DNA from: Flavobacterium sharifuzzamanii
Lineage (GTDB): Bacteria > Bacteroidota > Bacteroidia > Flavobacteriales > Flavobacteriaceae
Length of the DNA: 64,000 nucleotides
Assembly: GCF_003254585.1 (NCBI RefSeq)
Contig: NZ_QJGZ01000038.1
Location: forward strand, 372,001 to 436,000
Reading direction: 5' to 3'
In this document: positions 24,852 through 34,065 of the stretch, in pieces
How the letters are laid out: the number at the start of each line of letters is the position of its first letter
Position numbering within the stretch: position 1 is the stretch's first letter
Notes under the pieces: generated by a model
What the model was told of the DNA's origin: nothing
Database searches by the model: none
The model's input: the letters and a program-made list of their open reading frames with translations, nothing else
Translations under genes and position numbers: made by a program

Positions 24852-25889
24852 TTAAAAAAAATCTGATTGCCATTGTAATGTAGAATTGTGCCAAAGTTTC
24901 CCATTTTTAACTTCGAGAGGACAATCTATATTATTAGTATATAATGCTCCTGTTCCTAAACCTTGTGGCATGTTTGAATTTAATGTAAATGCCCATTGCG
25001 CAATGGCATTTAGTCCGATATTACTCTCCAATGCAGAAGTGATCCACCAGCCAATATTATATTTTTCAGCTAACGTAATCCATTCTTGAGTACCACGGAA
25101 ACCACCAATAAAACTTGGTTTTAAAATGATGTATTGAGGCTTAATTTCCTGAAGTAATTTTTCTTTTTCTTCTAATGAAAATACACCTATTAGCTCTTCG
25201 TCTAATGCTATTGGAAACGGTGTTTGTTTGCACAATTCAGCCATTTCAGCAATTTGTCCTTTTCTAATCGGTTGTTCAATGCTATGAAGCTGAAATTGAT
25301 TTAATTGATTCAGTTTATCTAAAGCCTCTATTGAAGGAAAAGCACCATTCGCATCTACTCTAATTTCTATTTGTTCTTCAGAAAAATGGCTTCTGATAAA
25401 TTGCAGTAATTCTAATTCTTTAGCAAAATCAATAGCTCCAATTTTAAGTTTTATACAGCTAAAACCGTCAGCTAATTTTTCTTCAATCTGCTGTTTCATA
25501 AAGGCTGATTCGCCCATCCAAACTAATCCATTTATGGCAATTGAACTTGAATTATTGGTAAAATTGGATGGAAATAAAAGATATGGATTTTCGCTTCTAA
25601 GAGATAAAAAAGCCATTTCTATTCCGAATTGTATAGAAGGAAATTCTAATAAGGCATTCCAAAGAGCTGTTTCGCCTAAGTGAATATTGTCACAAACCCA
25701 TTTTAGTTTTTCTTCGTAATCTGGACGGTCGTCTGCACTTAGACCACGAAGTATACCACACTCTCCTATTCCTTTTTTGCCGTTTTCTTCTAAGATTATA
25801 AACCAAGTTTCTTTCTCGGTCATAATTCCTCTAGAAGTTCCAGAAGGACGTTTAAATTCTAGTAAATATTTTTGATAAGATGCGTTCAT
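24852..25889 (-). CDS. menC: o-Succinylbenzoate synthase (enolase superfamily)
   Basis: Dehydrates SHCHC to o-succinylbenzoate in menaquinone synthesis. 345 residues. The barrel shows the lysine pair of CIKLKIG (about residue 142-148), metal ligands in VDANGAF, SIEQPI and ALDEE, and the C-terminal-side lysine in IILKPSF. A close alternative is a dipeptide epimerase of the same superfamily. The nearby menA, menB and menD on the same strand favour menC. Confidence 0.85.
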   Translation of the reverse strand: MNASYQKYLLEFKRPSGTSRGIMTEKETWFIILEENGKKGIGECGILRGLSADDRPDYEEKLKWVCDNIHLGETALWNALLEFPSIQFGIEMAFLSLRSENPYLLFPSNFTNNSSSIAINGLVWMGESAFMKQQIEEKLADGFSCIKLKIGAIDFAKELELLQFIRSHFSEEQIEIRVDANGAFPSIEALDKLNQLNQFQLHSIEQPIRKGQIAEMAELCKQTPFPIALDEELIGVFSLEEKEKLLQEIKPQYIILKPSFIGGFRGTQEWITLAEKYNIGWWITSALESNIGLNAIAQWAFTLNSNMPQGLGTGALYTNNIDCPLEVKNGKLWHNSTLQWQSDFF

Positions 25890-25966
25890 TTTTTTAAAGT
25901 GCTAAGACACTAAATAAGCTTCTAAGCCTAAAAAAGACTCGAAAAAATACTTTATATCTAAGAGGC

Positions 25967-27205
25967 TTAATTGTATAACTTTAAGATTTTTTCAAAATCT
26001 TTTGAAGGTAAACCTGCTTTTTCAAAAGCTTGAAAATCAAGTTTTGTTTTTGCAATCCAACTTAAGCTGTCCGTTACATTCTGAGTCTGATATTTTTTGT
26101 AAATCGCTTTTGCAGCACTGTAATCATCGCTTACTAAATAAGTGTGTGCTAAATTTAATTTGACTACTAATTCTGTGTCATCCAACTTTTCACCTTCTTG
26201 AAGCACTTTTAATGCTTTTGCATATTGTTTGGTCAAAATATAGCAATATCCTAACGAACCGTAATCTAAAGCAGTTGCTTTACCTTCATTTACAATTGTA
26301 TTTAATTTCGGAATTGCTTCGTTATACTTTTGAGCTTTAATTAAAGAAGCAACTTGTATTCTTAAATCGTTGAATACATTTTTAGAAATATCAGCATCTT
26401 TGTAACAGCTGTTTCCAAAATCTTTATAGACTTTAGTTTTTTCCACCGCCAATAATTTCTGAAACTCATCATAACGATATTGCTTCATAATCTTATTTAA
26501 TATGCAAACACAAAAATCATCTGAATTGGCCATTTTTTGTGCTATTGTAGACGTTTTACACAGACTTATGATTTCGTTTTTGTTGTCCTGATTCCAACCG
26601 CGGTTTAATTTTGTATCTACCCACGGCACTACTTCTAAAACTACTTTTTGGCTTAAGATCCAGTTTTTGCTTTCAAAACCAAACCAGATTGTACTGATAT
26701 TTTCCTTTAGACAAGATGATTTATTTACAGATAAGCGTTTAGCATCTTTGCTGACAGGTTCTGCTTGAGAATAACAAGCTTTATCAATTTTACCATCTTC
26801 AACATACTTTTTCGCATTTTCATTAGAAGTAAAAATCGAGTACGTACATTCGTCATCGCCTGAAATTTTTGACATCAAGAAAACAGCGCCCGCAGAACCT
26901 TGACTAACGCCTGTCGGATCTGGAATTGCTTTTAATAAGGAAACCAAACTATTGGCCATTTCCTGATTTTTATCTAAAAGTGTGATTCTATATACAATTT
27001 CTGTAGTTCCAACCGGTAAATCTTCAGTTGGTATAGAAATTCTATCACGTGCAGGAACCATAATTTCTTTGGTTGTTGCACGTTCTTTATCCCAATAACC
27101 ATCTTTTTGTGCAAAAGCATTATAGGAAGTTGCGATAAATAGTAATAAAAGGATTTGTTTGAAAGTTGTATTTTGTAATGATGCTTTAATTGCCACTGAT
27201 TTCAC
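25967..27205 (-). CDS. Secreted TPR-containing hypothetical protein
   Basis: 412 residues. A signal peptide ends at NAFAQ. The N-terminal half has cysteine-containing strands (GDDECTYSIFTSNENAKKY, FCVCILNKIMKQY). The C-terminal part (about 285-400) has three to four TPR-like helix pairs such as YGSLGYCYILTKQYAKALKVLQEG. The start is doubtful: the first codon is GTG at 27205, inside CTGTGAAATCAGTGGC, a sequence that looks like a dispersed repeat. A second GTG three codons later is possible. The hydrophobic core begins well downstream, so the secreted call holds either way. Confidence 0.7.
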   Translation of the reverse strand: MKSVAIKASLQNTTFKQILLLLFIATSYNAFAQKDGYWDKERATTKEIMVPARDRISIPTEDLPVGTTEIVYRITLLDKNQEMANSLVSLLKAIPDPTGVSQGSAGAVFLMSKISGDDECTYSIFTSNENAKKYVEDGKIDKACYSQAEPVSKDAKRLSVNKSSCLKENISTIWFGFESKNWILSQKVVLEVVPWVDTKLNRGWNQDNKNEIISLCKTSTIAQKMANSDDFCVCILNKIMKQYRYDEFQKLLAVEKTKVYKDFGNSCYKDADISKNVFNDLRIQVASLIKAQKYNEAIPKLNTIVNEGKATALDYGSLGYCYILTKQYAKALKVLQEGEKLDDTELVVKLNLAHTYLVSDDYSAAKAIYKKYQTQNVTDSLSWIAKTKLDFQAFEKAGLPSKDFEKILKLYN

Positions 27206-27286
27206 AGATTAAAATGATTTTTACTTTAAAAAACTTTAATTCAATTAACATAGATTATGCCAAATAACTTTCTTATGGAATTGAGT

Positions 27287-27357
27287 GCCCTAGCCCCGAT
27301 AGCAGCGATATCCTTTTGTGGCGGGGTTCGCCACAAAAGATATAGCGGATAGCGGGA
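27287..27357 (+). repeat. Hairpin repeat, copy B
   Basis: The core stem is CTTTTGTGGCG (27313-27323) with CGCCACAAAAG (27329-27339), flanked by CCCTAGCCCCGATAG and AGCGGATAGCGGGA. Stem bases differ from copies A and C at paired positions, so pairing is kept. Confidence 0.85.
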
Positions 27358-27365
27358 TTGGCTTC

Positions 27366-28043
27366 TTATAATTCAATCGAATCTCCGATTGGTAAAAGCA
27401 TTAAATCTTTTCCTTTATCGAAGAATTTACGAATTGCTTCTTCATGATTGATTTCGATATAACCAAAAGTGTCATAGTGATAACCTAAAACTTTATCGCA
27501 TTCTACAAAATCTGAAGCAATAATAGCGTCTTCAACATCCATTGTAAAGTTGTTTCCGATTGGAAGAATCACTAAATCTAGTTTTGTTCGAAGCGGAATC
27601 AATTTCATATCGTATGTCAACGCAGTATCGCCAGCAATGTAGATATTTTTATGCTCACCTTCGATTACAAAACCTCCAGGATTTCCTCCGTAAGAACCAT
27701 CAGGAAAACTGCTTGAGTGAATTGCATTTACGTATTTTACTTTCCCAAAATCAAATTTCCAGCTTCCGCCGTGATTCATTGGGTGCGAATTGAATCCTTT
27801 TTTTGCGTAGTAACTTGCAATTTCCGCGTTAGAAACAATAACTGCATTGGTGTTTTTAGCAATCGCTTCAACGTCCAAGACGTGATCAGCGTGTGCATGC
27901 GTCAGTAAAATATAATCAGCTTTTATTGTGCTAAGATTGATTGATGCTGCTTGTGGGTTTCCGGTAATAAATGGATCCACAATAATGTATTTTCCTCCTA
28001 CTTCAATTCCTAATGAAGCGTGTCCGTAGTATGTAATTTTCAT
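27366..28043 (-). CDS. UPF0173 metal-dependent hydrolase (metallo-beta-lactamase fold)
   Basis: 225 residues. YGHASLGIEVGGKYIIVDPFITGNP and the metal motif THAHADHVLD (HxHxDH) are present, followed by GDTALTYDM and GYHYDTFGYI with the later ligands. The whole protein fits UPF0173. The substrate of this family is not established. It follows menA by 30 nt on the same strand but has no known menaquinone role. Confidence 0.9.
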   Translation of the reverse strand: MKITYYGHASLGIEVGGKYIIVDPFITGNPQAASINLSTIKADYILLTHAHADHVLDVEAIAKNTNAVIVSNAEIASYYAKKGFNSHPMNHGGSWKFDFGKVKYVNAIHSSSFPDGSYGGNPGGFVIEGEHKNIYIAGDTALTYDMKLIPLRTKLDLVILPIGNNFTMDVEDAIIASDFVECDKVLGYHYDTFGYIEINHEEAIRKFFDKGKDLMLLPIGDSIEL

Positions 28044-28073
28044 TTTGTTACCTTTTTAAATTAAACATGTTAT

Positions 28074-29036
28074 TTATCTTCCCCCTAAAAAGAGATTTAC
28101 AATAATGTCCGAAATCAATGAGATCATACAAACTGTAAGTAATATAGAAAGCAAAAATGTGCTTAATGCCAGTTTTTTCAATTCTGGGTCCAATAATTTT
28201 GGATCTTGGTTCTTGTAAACCGTGATCAAATGTTTTGTCAACGGAATATAAGCCAATAAAAATAAGTATTGATCAAAGTTATAATCGCTTAAAATAGCAA
28301 AAATAACCACCAAAATCATTGCCGTAATAATCAAGAAAAAGTGATAATTTTTAGCCTTTTGAGCTCCAATCTGTACCACAATCGTATTCTTTCCAGATTT
28401 TTTATCAGATTCTTGATCTCGCATATTGTTTAGGTTTAAAACTCCAACACTCAACAATCCGATTGCTACTGCTGGAAGAATTAAAAGCGGATCTACTTCT
28501 TTTGCGTATAAAAAGTTTACTCCCAAAGTACTTACTAATCCGAAAAAAATGAAAACGAATAAATCTCCCAATCCTCTATAGCCGTAAGCTGAATTACCTA
28601 CAGTGTATTTAATTGCAGCCACAATAGCCGCAATCCCTAACAACAGGAAAAAAATTGAATACCCAAAATTGTCTTTTCCGAAAGCAAAATAAATTAATAT
28701 GATAGCAGACAATAAAGTCAAAAAAGAAGTAATAATAATAGCTTTTTTCATTGCTTGAGGCGTAATAACGCCACTCTGAATAGCACGCTGAGGACCAACT
28801 CGATCTGCGTTATCCGTACCTTTTACACCGTCACCATAATCATTCGCAAAATTGGATAAAACTTGTAATCCTAACGTTGTCAATAGAGCAAAACCAAAAA
28901 CTTTCCAACTGAATACTTCTGTTGGAGTATTAATAGTTTCTGTTGGATTTGACAAAGCATAAATACTTCCAACTATAATTCCAGAAACTGATAAAGGTAA
29001 TGTGCGCAATCTTGCGGCTTCAATCCAATGTTTCAT
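28074..29036 (-). CDS. menA: 1,4-Dihydroxy-2-naphthoate polyprenyltransferase
   Basis: Attaches the prenyl chain to DHNA in the membrane. 320 residues from the chosen ATG. The aspartate-rich prenyl-diphosphate motif is NDYGDGVKGTDNADR (about 65-80) and the second is NNMRDQESDKKSGKNT. Around eight membrane segments are visible. The frame extends to 29069, but those 11 codons (MKPETKQTKQI) run into a TTGAAACCTGAAAC repeat, so MKHWIEAARL is taken as the start. menB lies upstream on the same strand. Confidence 0.92.
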   Translation of the reverse strand: MKHWIEAARLRTLPLSVSGIIVGSIYALSNPTETINTPTEVFSWKVFGFALLTTLGLQVLSNFANDYGDGVKGTDNADRVGPQRAIQSGVITPQAMKKAIIITSFLTLLSAIILIYFAFGKDNFGYSIFFLLLGIAAIVAAIKYTVGNSAYGYRGLGDLFVFIFFGLVSTLGVNFLYAKEVDPLLILPAVAIGLLSVGVLNLNNMRDQESDKKSGKNTIVVQIGAQKAKNYHFFLIITAMILVVIFAILSDYNFDQYLFLLAYIPLTKHLITVYKNQDPKLLDPELKKLALSTFLLSILLTVCMISLISDIIVNLFLGGR

Positions 29037-29044
29037 TATTTGTT

Positions 29045-29110
29045 TTGTTTGTTTAGTTTCAGGTTTCAAGTTTCAGGTTCCTATCTTGAAACCTGAAACT
29101 TGAAACTATT
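29045..29110. repeat. TTCAAGTTTCAGG / CCTGAAACTTGAA inverted repeat between menB and menA
   Basis: GGTTTCAAGTTTCAGGTT (about 29062-29079) is followed after a few bases by CTTGAAACCTGAAACTTG (about 29083-29102), giving an imperfect hairpin in the menB-menA gap. A related TTTCAAGTTTAATGTTTCAAG motif occurs near 62555. Confidence 0.6.
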
Positions 29111-29121
29111 TTATAACTTAT

Positions 29122-29955
29122 TTATGGTAACCACTTATTTTCACCAAAGTTTGGTTTTCTTTTTTCTAAGAAAGCATTTCTTCCTTCTTTAGCTTCTTCA
29201 GTCATGTAAGCTAAACGAGTTGCTTCACCGGCAAAAACCTGTTGTCCAACCATTCCGTCATCTGTCAGGTTCATTGCAAATTTTAGCATTTTTATAGAAG
29301 TTGGTGATTTCTGAAGGATTTCCTGAGCCCATTCGTAAGCTGTAGCTTCAAGTTCGTCGTGCGGAATTACAGCATTTACCATTCCCATCTCAAAAGCTTC
29401 TTGAGCAGAATAATTTCTACCTAAAAAGAAGATTTCACGAGCTTTTTTCTGTCCCACCATTTTAGCCAAATATGCTGATCCGTAACCGCCATCGAAACTT
29501 GTTACGTCTGCATCAGTTTGTTTGAAAATAGCATGTTCTTTACTTGCAAGAGTCATATCGCATACAACATGCAAACTGTGTCCGCCACCTACAGCCCAGC
29601 CTGGAACAACAGCAATAACAACTTTTGGCATAAAACGAATTAAACGCTGTACTTCTAAAATATTCAAACGGTGCTGTCCATCATCTCCAACATATCCTTG
29701 ATGTCCGCGTGCATTTTGGTCTCCACCACTGCAAAAAGAGTAAACTCCATCCTTTGTTGAAGGTCCTTCGGCAGAAAGTAAAACAACTCCAATTGAAGTA
29801 TCTTCCTGTGCATCGTAAAAAGCTTGGTATAATTCTGAAGTAGTTTTAGGACGGAATGCATTTCTAACATTTGGTCTGTTAAACGCTATTCTCGCTACTC
29901 CATTGCATTTTTTATAAGTTATATCTTCAAATTCTCTGGCTGTAATCCAATCCAT
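29122..29955 (-). CDS. menB: 1,4-Dihydroxy-2-naphthoyl-CoA synthase
   Basis: A crotonase-fold enzyme that cyclises o-succinylbenzoyl-CoA. 277 residues, full length. RIAFNRPNVRNAF, SGGDQNARG (oxyanion-hole loop) and VVPGWAVGGGHSLHVVCDMTLAS are the MenB blocks. FKQTDADVTSFDGGYGSAYLAKMVGQKKAREIFF contains the catalytic region. It precedes menA on the same strand. Confidence 0.95.
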   Translation of the reverse strand: MDWITAREFEDITYKKCNGVARIAFNRPNVRNAFRPKTTSELYQAFYDAQEDTSIGVVLLSAEGPSTKDGVYSFCSGGDQNARGHQGYVGDDGQHRLNILEVQRLIRFMPKVVIAVVPGWAVGGGHSLHVVCDMTLASKEHAIFKQTDADVTSFDGGYGSAYLAKMVGQKKAREIFFLGRNYSAQEAFEMGMVNAVIPHDELEATAYEWAQEILQKSPTSIKMLKFAMNLTDDGMVGQQVFAGEATRLAYMTEEAKEGRNAFLEKRKPNFGENKWLP

Positions 29956-30206
29956 TTTGATTTTTTGTTTTAATAATTATACGGTAAAAATAAAGCATTT
30001 TTACTATTTTACCTACTCAATCCGTCTTAAGTCTTTACTAAATTGACACGCAATGTTAACAATTGGTATTTACTTACAAAAAATAACATTTTTTAACATT
30101 AGTTTAGAAAATTAATAATTAATTTTACAACCTAGAAATCAATAAGATACAAAATATTTTAAAGATTTCGGATTGATTTTCTTTCACTGATTTATTAACC
30201 TAAAAA

Positions 30207-30329
30207 ATGATTTTTTTGAGAAAATTTAAAAAATTTGTCGCTCATTTTTTTAGGGTTTTCACGAACAAACCTCAATTAAAAGAGCAAATGATTTATGTGT
30301 TTGTCGAAACTTCAAAAAGAAAAAAGTAA
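30207..30329 (+). CDS. Possible 40-residue basic peptide
   Basis: ATG at 30207, TAA at 30327-30329. The peptide starts MIFLRKFKKFVAHFFRVFTN and ends SKRKK. It is strongly basic and amphipathic, with no known family. It has no TAnnTTTG promoter that I can see. A T-rich, A-rich spacer can give such an ORF by chance. Confidence 0.25.
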   Translation: MIFLRKFKKFVAHFFRVFTNKPQLKEQMIYVFVETSKRKK

Positions 30330-30617
30330 CACCTAAGGTTAAATGTTAGAATTGTATCTATAATTAGTATAGAAATGATAACGAAAAGAGGAAAAAGTAC
30401 TAATTCGCACTTTCTAAAAGTTATTTTATAAAACCAATGGATGAGCCGTGAAATTCTTTTTTTGCTTTTGAGATAGGTACATCAAATCATTTAAAAGACA
30501 TACCCATCAATGGAATAATTTCTAAAATTCGTAAAGCTATTGTTCTGAGATGGACTCGAATTATTTTATTTCTGTTTTTTTTTAATTACAATTTTTTTTA
30601 AAACTGAATAAAAAGCG

Positions 30618-30645
30618 AAAGGCTGCTTGTAATGAGCAGCCTTTT
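30618..30645 (+). terminator. Terminator-like hairpin in the menB-cvfB spacer
   Basis: AAAGGCTGCT (30618-30627) pairs with AGCAGCCTTT (30635-30644), loop 7 nt, followed by TTTTG. It faces no annotated plus-strand gene. Confidence 0.5.
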
Positions 30646-30690
30646 GTATTACCATTATTTTGCTTTCGCACAATAAATTCCAAAAAATAA

Positions 30691-30742
30691 AAATTCCAAA
30701 TTCCAATGTTTTTCGTTAAATCAGTCTTGGAATTTGGAATTT
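30691..30742 (-). terminator. Terminator of the cvfB-like gene
   Basis: A perfect 16-bp stem, AAATTCCAAATTCCAA (30691-30706) with TTGGAATTTGGAATTT (30727-30742), has a 20-nt loop. On the minus strand it runs into a T-rich tract. Confidence 0.65.
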
Positions 30743-30765
30743 AAAATATTGGGATTTTTAGCTTT

Positions 30766-31620
30766 TTATTCTTTTACAAGATAAATTCCGTCTTCTTTTA
30801 TTTCAATCAGTTTTTCTTTGTACAAAGCACCAATTGCTTTCTTAAATGATTTCTTACTCATTTTCAAAACTGTTTTAATGTCTTCAGGATGAGAATTATC
30901 ATTCAATCTAAGAAAGCCTCTACTAGCTCTTAGCTCACTTAATATTTTTTCTGCATTTGGCTCTATACTCTCAAAACCTTGTGCCTGAAGCGCTACATCA
31001 ATTTTATTATCTGGACGAATGCTTTTGATATAACCGCGCATTCTGTCTCCTGTTCTTATTGCGTCATCATAAACTTCATCTTTATACAGAAGACCTTTGT
31101 GACGTTCGTTGATAATTACGTTAATTCCCATATCGGTAATATGAGAAACAATTAAATCTACTTCTTCACCTTTTTCAACTGTCAAATTATCATTGCTCAA
31201 AAACTGATTAGTTTTACTTGAAGCAACTAAACGATTAGTTTGTTTATCCATGTATAAATAAACCAAGTAGCGTTTTCCTTTTTCCATTGGACGAGCCTGC
31301 TCTTTGAAAGGAACAAGGATATCTTTTTCCATTCCCCAATCCATGAAAGCGCCTACATTATTGATGTAGTTCACTCTCAAAAGAGCAAATTCATTCAGTA
31401 AAATGTACGGAACCAAAGTCGTAGCAACTGGTCGCTGCTCGTGGTCTAAATAAACAAAAACGATTAATTCTTCGCCAATTTCAAAAACTTTTGGCACATA
31501 TTTATTTGGAAGCAAAACGTCGTGAACACCTTCTGGATCATTTTCTGGATCTCCTAAAAACAAACCAACTTTGGTATCACGTAATATAGTTAGCGTATTG
31601 TATTTTCCTATTTCTAGCAT
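30766..31620 (-). CDS. CvfB-type S1 RNA-binding protein
   Basis: 284 residues. It contains several S1/OB-like segments: GKYNTLTILRDTKVGLFLG, INNVGAFMDWGMEKDILVPF, VEKGEEVDLIVSHITDMGINVIINERHKGLLY and GYIKSIRPDNKIDVALQ. A C-terminal winged-helix-like end follows (MSKKSFKKAIGALYKEKLIEIKEDGIYLV). This is the layout of CvfB, an RNA-binding protein affecting gene expression in Gram-positives. Its target here is unknown. It has a good promoter 45 nt upstream. Confidence 0.87.
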   Translation of the reverse strand: MLEIGKYNTLTILRDTKVGLFLGDPENDPEGVHDVLLPNKYVPKVFEIGEELIVFVYLDHEQRPVATTLVPYILLNEFALLRVNYINNVGAFMDWGMEKDILVPFKEQARPMEKGKRYLVYLYMDKQTNRLVASSKTNQFLSNDNLTVEKGEEVDLIVSHITDMGINVIINERHKGLLYKDEVYDDAIRTGDRMRGYIKSIRPDNKIDVALQAQGFESIEPNAEKILSELRASRGFLRLNDNSHPEDIKTVLKMSKKSFKKAIGALYKEKLIEIKEDGIYLVKE

Positions 31621-31664
31621 TTTTATAAGTTTCTAAGCAGTCGAACTGCTAAGTTTCTGAGGCG

Positions 31665-31692
31665 CAAAGGTACGAAGTTTGACACCGTACAA
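31665..31692 (-). promoter_or_regulatory. Promoter of the cvfB-like gene
   Basis: On the minus strand TAccTTTG lies at 31672-31665, with a TTG at 31692-31690, 17 nt upstream. Confidence 0.6.
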
Positions 31693-31736
31693 AGAAATTA
31701 ATTTTAACAAAACTTAATTTGCACGTAAAAAACAGA

Positions 31737-31772
31737 AAATCCCTTTATAAACAGATGTTATAAAGGGATTTT
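31737..31772 (-). terminator. Terminator of the DUF2853 gene
   Basis: A perfect 15-bp stem (AAAATCCCTTTATAA, 31737-31751 region, with TTATAAAGGGATTTT) has a 7-nt loop and lies 22 nt after the DUF2853 stop. Confidence 0.75.
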
Positions 31773-31793
31773 GAATCTTTTATAAATTGGAGA

Positions 31794-32135
31794 TTATTTG
31801 AAGATGCTCTCTTTTTTAAAGTGTACAGTCAGTAAATAATATACTACTGCTCTGTATTTGTGCTTATTAGATTTTCCATACTTTTCTAATACAGCGTGAA
31901 TTGCTCCGAACAATTCTGGACTATCTTTTAAGCCAAGCTTTTTAACTAAAAAGTTGTTTTTTACTGTTTCTAATTCAGATTCTTGAGATCCTGCCACAAC
32001 AGATGCATCGTCATTATATATGGAAGGACCACAACCAATTGTAACTTTAGTCAACAAATCCATGTTTGGAGTTACTCCACATTTTTCCTTCAAATCTGAA
32101 GCGTACTTTTTAATTAATTCTTCTCTCTTGCTCAT
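31794..32135 (-). CDS. DUF2853 family protein
   Basis: 113 residues, matching the small helical DUF2853 family: MSKREELIKKYASDLKEKCG at the start and KHKYRAVVYYLLTVHFKKE at the end, with TIGCGPSIYND in the centre. It is cytoplasmic and its function is unknown. It has its own promoter and terminator, so it is monocistronic. Confidence 0.85.
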   Translation of the reverse strand: MSKREELIKKYASDLKEKCGVTPNMDLLTKVTIGCGPSIYNDDASVVAGSQESELETVKNNFLVKKLGLKDSPELFGAIHAVLEKYGKSNKHKYRAVVYYLLTVHFKKESIFK

Positions 32136-32166
32136 AAACTATATAATTAATTGGTGAATAATACAC

Positions 32167-32197
32167 CAAAGTTATAGCTAAAGCAAGAAGTAAACAA
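32167..32197 (-). promoter_or_regulatory. Promoter of the DUF2853 gene
   Basis: On the minus strand TAacTTTG (32174-32167) has a TTG (32197-32195) 20 nt upstream, an excellent match to the Bacteroidota form. Confidence 0.65.
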
Positions 32198-32226
32198 TAA
32201 TTTTAACAAATATTTTCTTTCAAATT

Positions 32227-33888
32227 TTAGTACAAGTATTTGAAATACTGTTTCAGAATCTGATCATTCTCAAATGTAGGTGTAAAGACTTCCAAAATTG
32301 CTGGAGCTTCATCCGAACTATATAATGATTGTATTCCGTTTTCTAAAGAATCATTGTCTTTTGCAGTATAATAATCAAAACTATACATCTTAGCCAAATG
32401 CTCGGCTGTAAGATGATGAGAGGTTTCAAAATAAGTATTGAAAACGGGTTTTTCCTGATGTCCTGGCAAAATTCTAAAAATTCCTCCTCCTCCATTATTA
32501 ATCAAAATAATTTTGAAGTTTTTAGGAATATAAGAATTCCATAAAGCATTGCTGTCGTATAGAAAGCTTATATCGCCAGTGACAAAAACGGTTTGTTTTT
32601 CGTTTCCAACTGCCGCACCAATTGCCGTAGAAGTACTCCCATCGATACCGCTTGTTCCGCGATTACAGAAAACTTCAATTGTATTATCAATATCAATAAG
32701 TTGTGCATAACGAATAGCAGAACTATTACTAATTTGCAACATACTGTTTTTAGGCAATGATCCGATTACTTTTTCGAAAACTTTGAAGTCTGAAAATCCT
32801 ATTTTGCTTAAATATTCTTTTCTTCTCTCTAATCTTGTTTGATAAACAGTATCTACATTATTAAAATAATTACTTTTTACAAAAGAAGTTTTTGAAAGCA
32901 GGTCTTTAAAGAAATCATTCGGCTTCATTTCAAAATGTTTTGTCAATGCTCCAAATGTATCATAAGCACGTAAAGTATCAATATGCCAATGCTGTTCTGG
33001 TTTGTATTTTCGTAAAAATCCTTTAATTCTTTTTGAGACAACCATTCCTCCAAAAGTTATTAAAACAACCGGGTTAAACTTCTTAAAATCAAAATCATCA
33101 AAAGGAGTAATTAAAGTATCTATTGAATTAATAAAACTAGGATGATGAAGATTTGAAGTTGTTTCTGTAAGCACTACCACTGAAGGATCTGAAGCTAAAT
33201 TTTCTATAACTTCTTTATCAATTGCATTTGCTTCGTTAACTCCAACTAAGATTAATTTTCGCTTGGCAGTATTCCAAACAGAAACTACTTCTTCACTATT
33301 TTCTATTGTTAAAGGAAAAACTTCTGGCTCTGGATTTGTAATTATGGGCTGTACAGAAAGCTCTTCTGTTGTTTCGTATAAAGGTTCTTCAAAAGGTGCA
33401 TTAATATGAACTGGACCTTTTTTAAGAATAGCCGTTTCAATTGCCAAATTGATTTTTAAGTCATTCTCTTCAGATGCTTCTTCGGTCAAATTTGCATTGA
33501 AAACAGAATGATTAGAGAAAACATTTTCCTGACGAATAGTTTGTCCATCACCAATATCAATTTTACTCTGTGGACGGTCAGCAGAAATTACAATTAAAGG
33601 GATTTGGCTGTAAAACGCTTCCGCGAAAGCAGGGTAATAATTTAACAAAGCTGATCCTGAAGTACAGACTATCGCTGTTGGCTGTTTGGTTTGCTGAGCA
33701 ATTCCCAAAGCAAAAAAAGCGGCACAACGCTCATCTGCAATGCTATAACAGGTGAAGTTTGGATTTTGAGCAAATCCGATGGTTAACGGTGCATTTCTAG
33801 ATCCTGGAGAAATTATAATATTGACAATGCCTTTGGCAGATAAAATTTCGATAATGCTTTGTGCAAGCGCTATTTTGGGGTAAATCAT
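32227..33888 (-). CDS. menD: SEPHCHC synthase (MenD)
   Basis: A thiamine-diphosphate enzyme that joins isochorismate and 2-oxoglutarate. 553 residues. ISPGSRNAPLT near the N-terminus, ADERCAAFFALGIAQ with the cofactor glutamate, and the C-terminal FVTGDISFLYDSNALWN plus NNGGGGIFRILPG form the ThDP/Mg site. It is on the same strand as menB, menA and menC, separated by DUF2853 and cvfB-like genes. menF, menH and menE are not in the window. Confidence 0.94.
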   Translation of the reverse strand: MIYPKIALAQSIIEILSAKGIVNIIISPGSRNAPLTIGFAQNPNFTCYSIADERCAAFFALGIAQQTKQPTAIVCTSGSALLNYYPAFAEAFYSQIPLIVISADRPQSKIDIGDGQTIRQENVFSNHSVFNANLTEEASEENDLKINLAIETAILKKGPVHINAPFEEPLYETTEELSVQPIITNPEPEVFPLTIENSEEVVSVWNTAKRKLILVGVNEANAIDKEVIENLASDPSVVVLTETTSNLHHPSFINSIDTLITPFDDFDFKKFNPVVLITFGGMVVSKRIKGFLRKYKPEQHWHIDTLRAYDTFGALTKHFEMKPNDFFKDLLSKTSFVKSNYFNNVDTVYQTRLERRKEYLSKIGFSDFKVFEKVIGSLPKNSMLQISNSSAIRYAQLIDIDNTIEVFCNRGTSGIDGSTSTAIGAAVGNEKQTVFVTGDISFLYDSNALWNSYIPKNFKIILINNGGGGIFRILPGHQEKPVFNTYFETSHHLTAEHLAKMYSFDYYTAKDNDSLENGIQSLYSSDEAPAILEVFTPTFENDQILKQYFKYLY

Positions 33889-33950
33889 TCTGGTCGTGTA
33901 TTACTTTTTTCGAAGAAAGTCTTTCGCTTGATTTTTCTTCATCTTGCTTA

Positions 33951-33958
33951 CAAAGTTA
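33951..33958 (-). promoter_or_regulatory. Probable -7 element of menD
   Basis: TAacTTTG on the minus strand, 63 nt before the menD ATG. I find no TTG at the expected spacing. Confidence 0.35.
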
Positions 33959-34065
33959 CAAACTTCGCATTTGATTTATATTATAATTAGGAATATATTA
34001 AGGCTCTTTCTAGAAAAAGGAAATATATTTGTAAAATCGAATAATTAATAAAAGCCTGACACAAT

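Larger units (their letters stand above)
29956..30765. other. 810-bp spacer upstream of menB, mostly unexplained
   Basis: No gene of normal size. It contains a 40-codon ORF (30207-30329), an AT-rich stretch, a segment 30437-30600 with a long open frame interrupted by an in-frame TGA, a hairpin at 30618-30644 and the cvfB terminator at 30691-30742. The hairpin would end a plus-strand transcript, so an unannotated small RNA is possible. Confidence 0.5.

Noticed and set aside
29037..29069. Longer N-terminus for menA
   Set aside because: Eleven codons overlap the TTGAAACCTGAAAC repeat; MKHWIEAARL is the natural MenA start.
30437..30610. A ~58-codon frame in the menB upstream gap
   Set aside because: It has an in-frame TGA after four codons and no other start; too weak to call a gene or recoding event.
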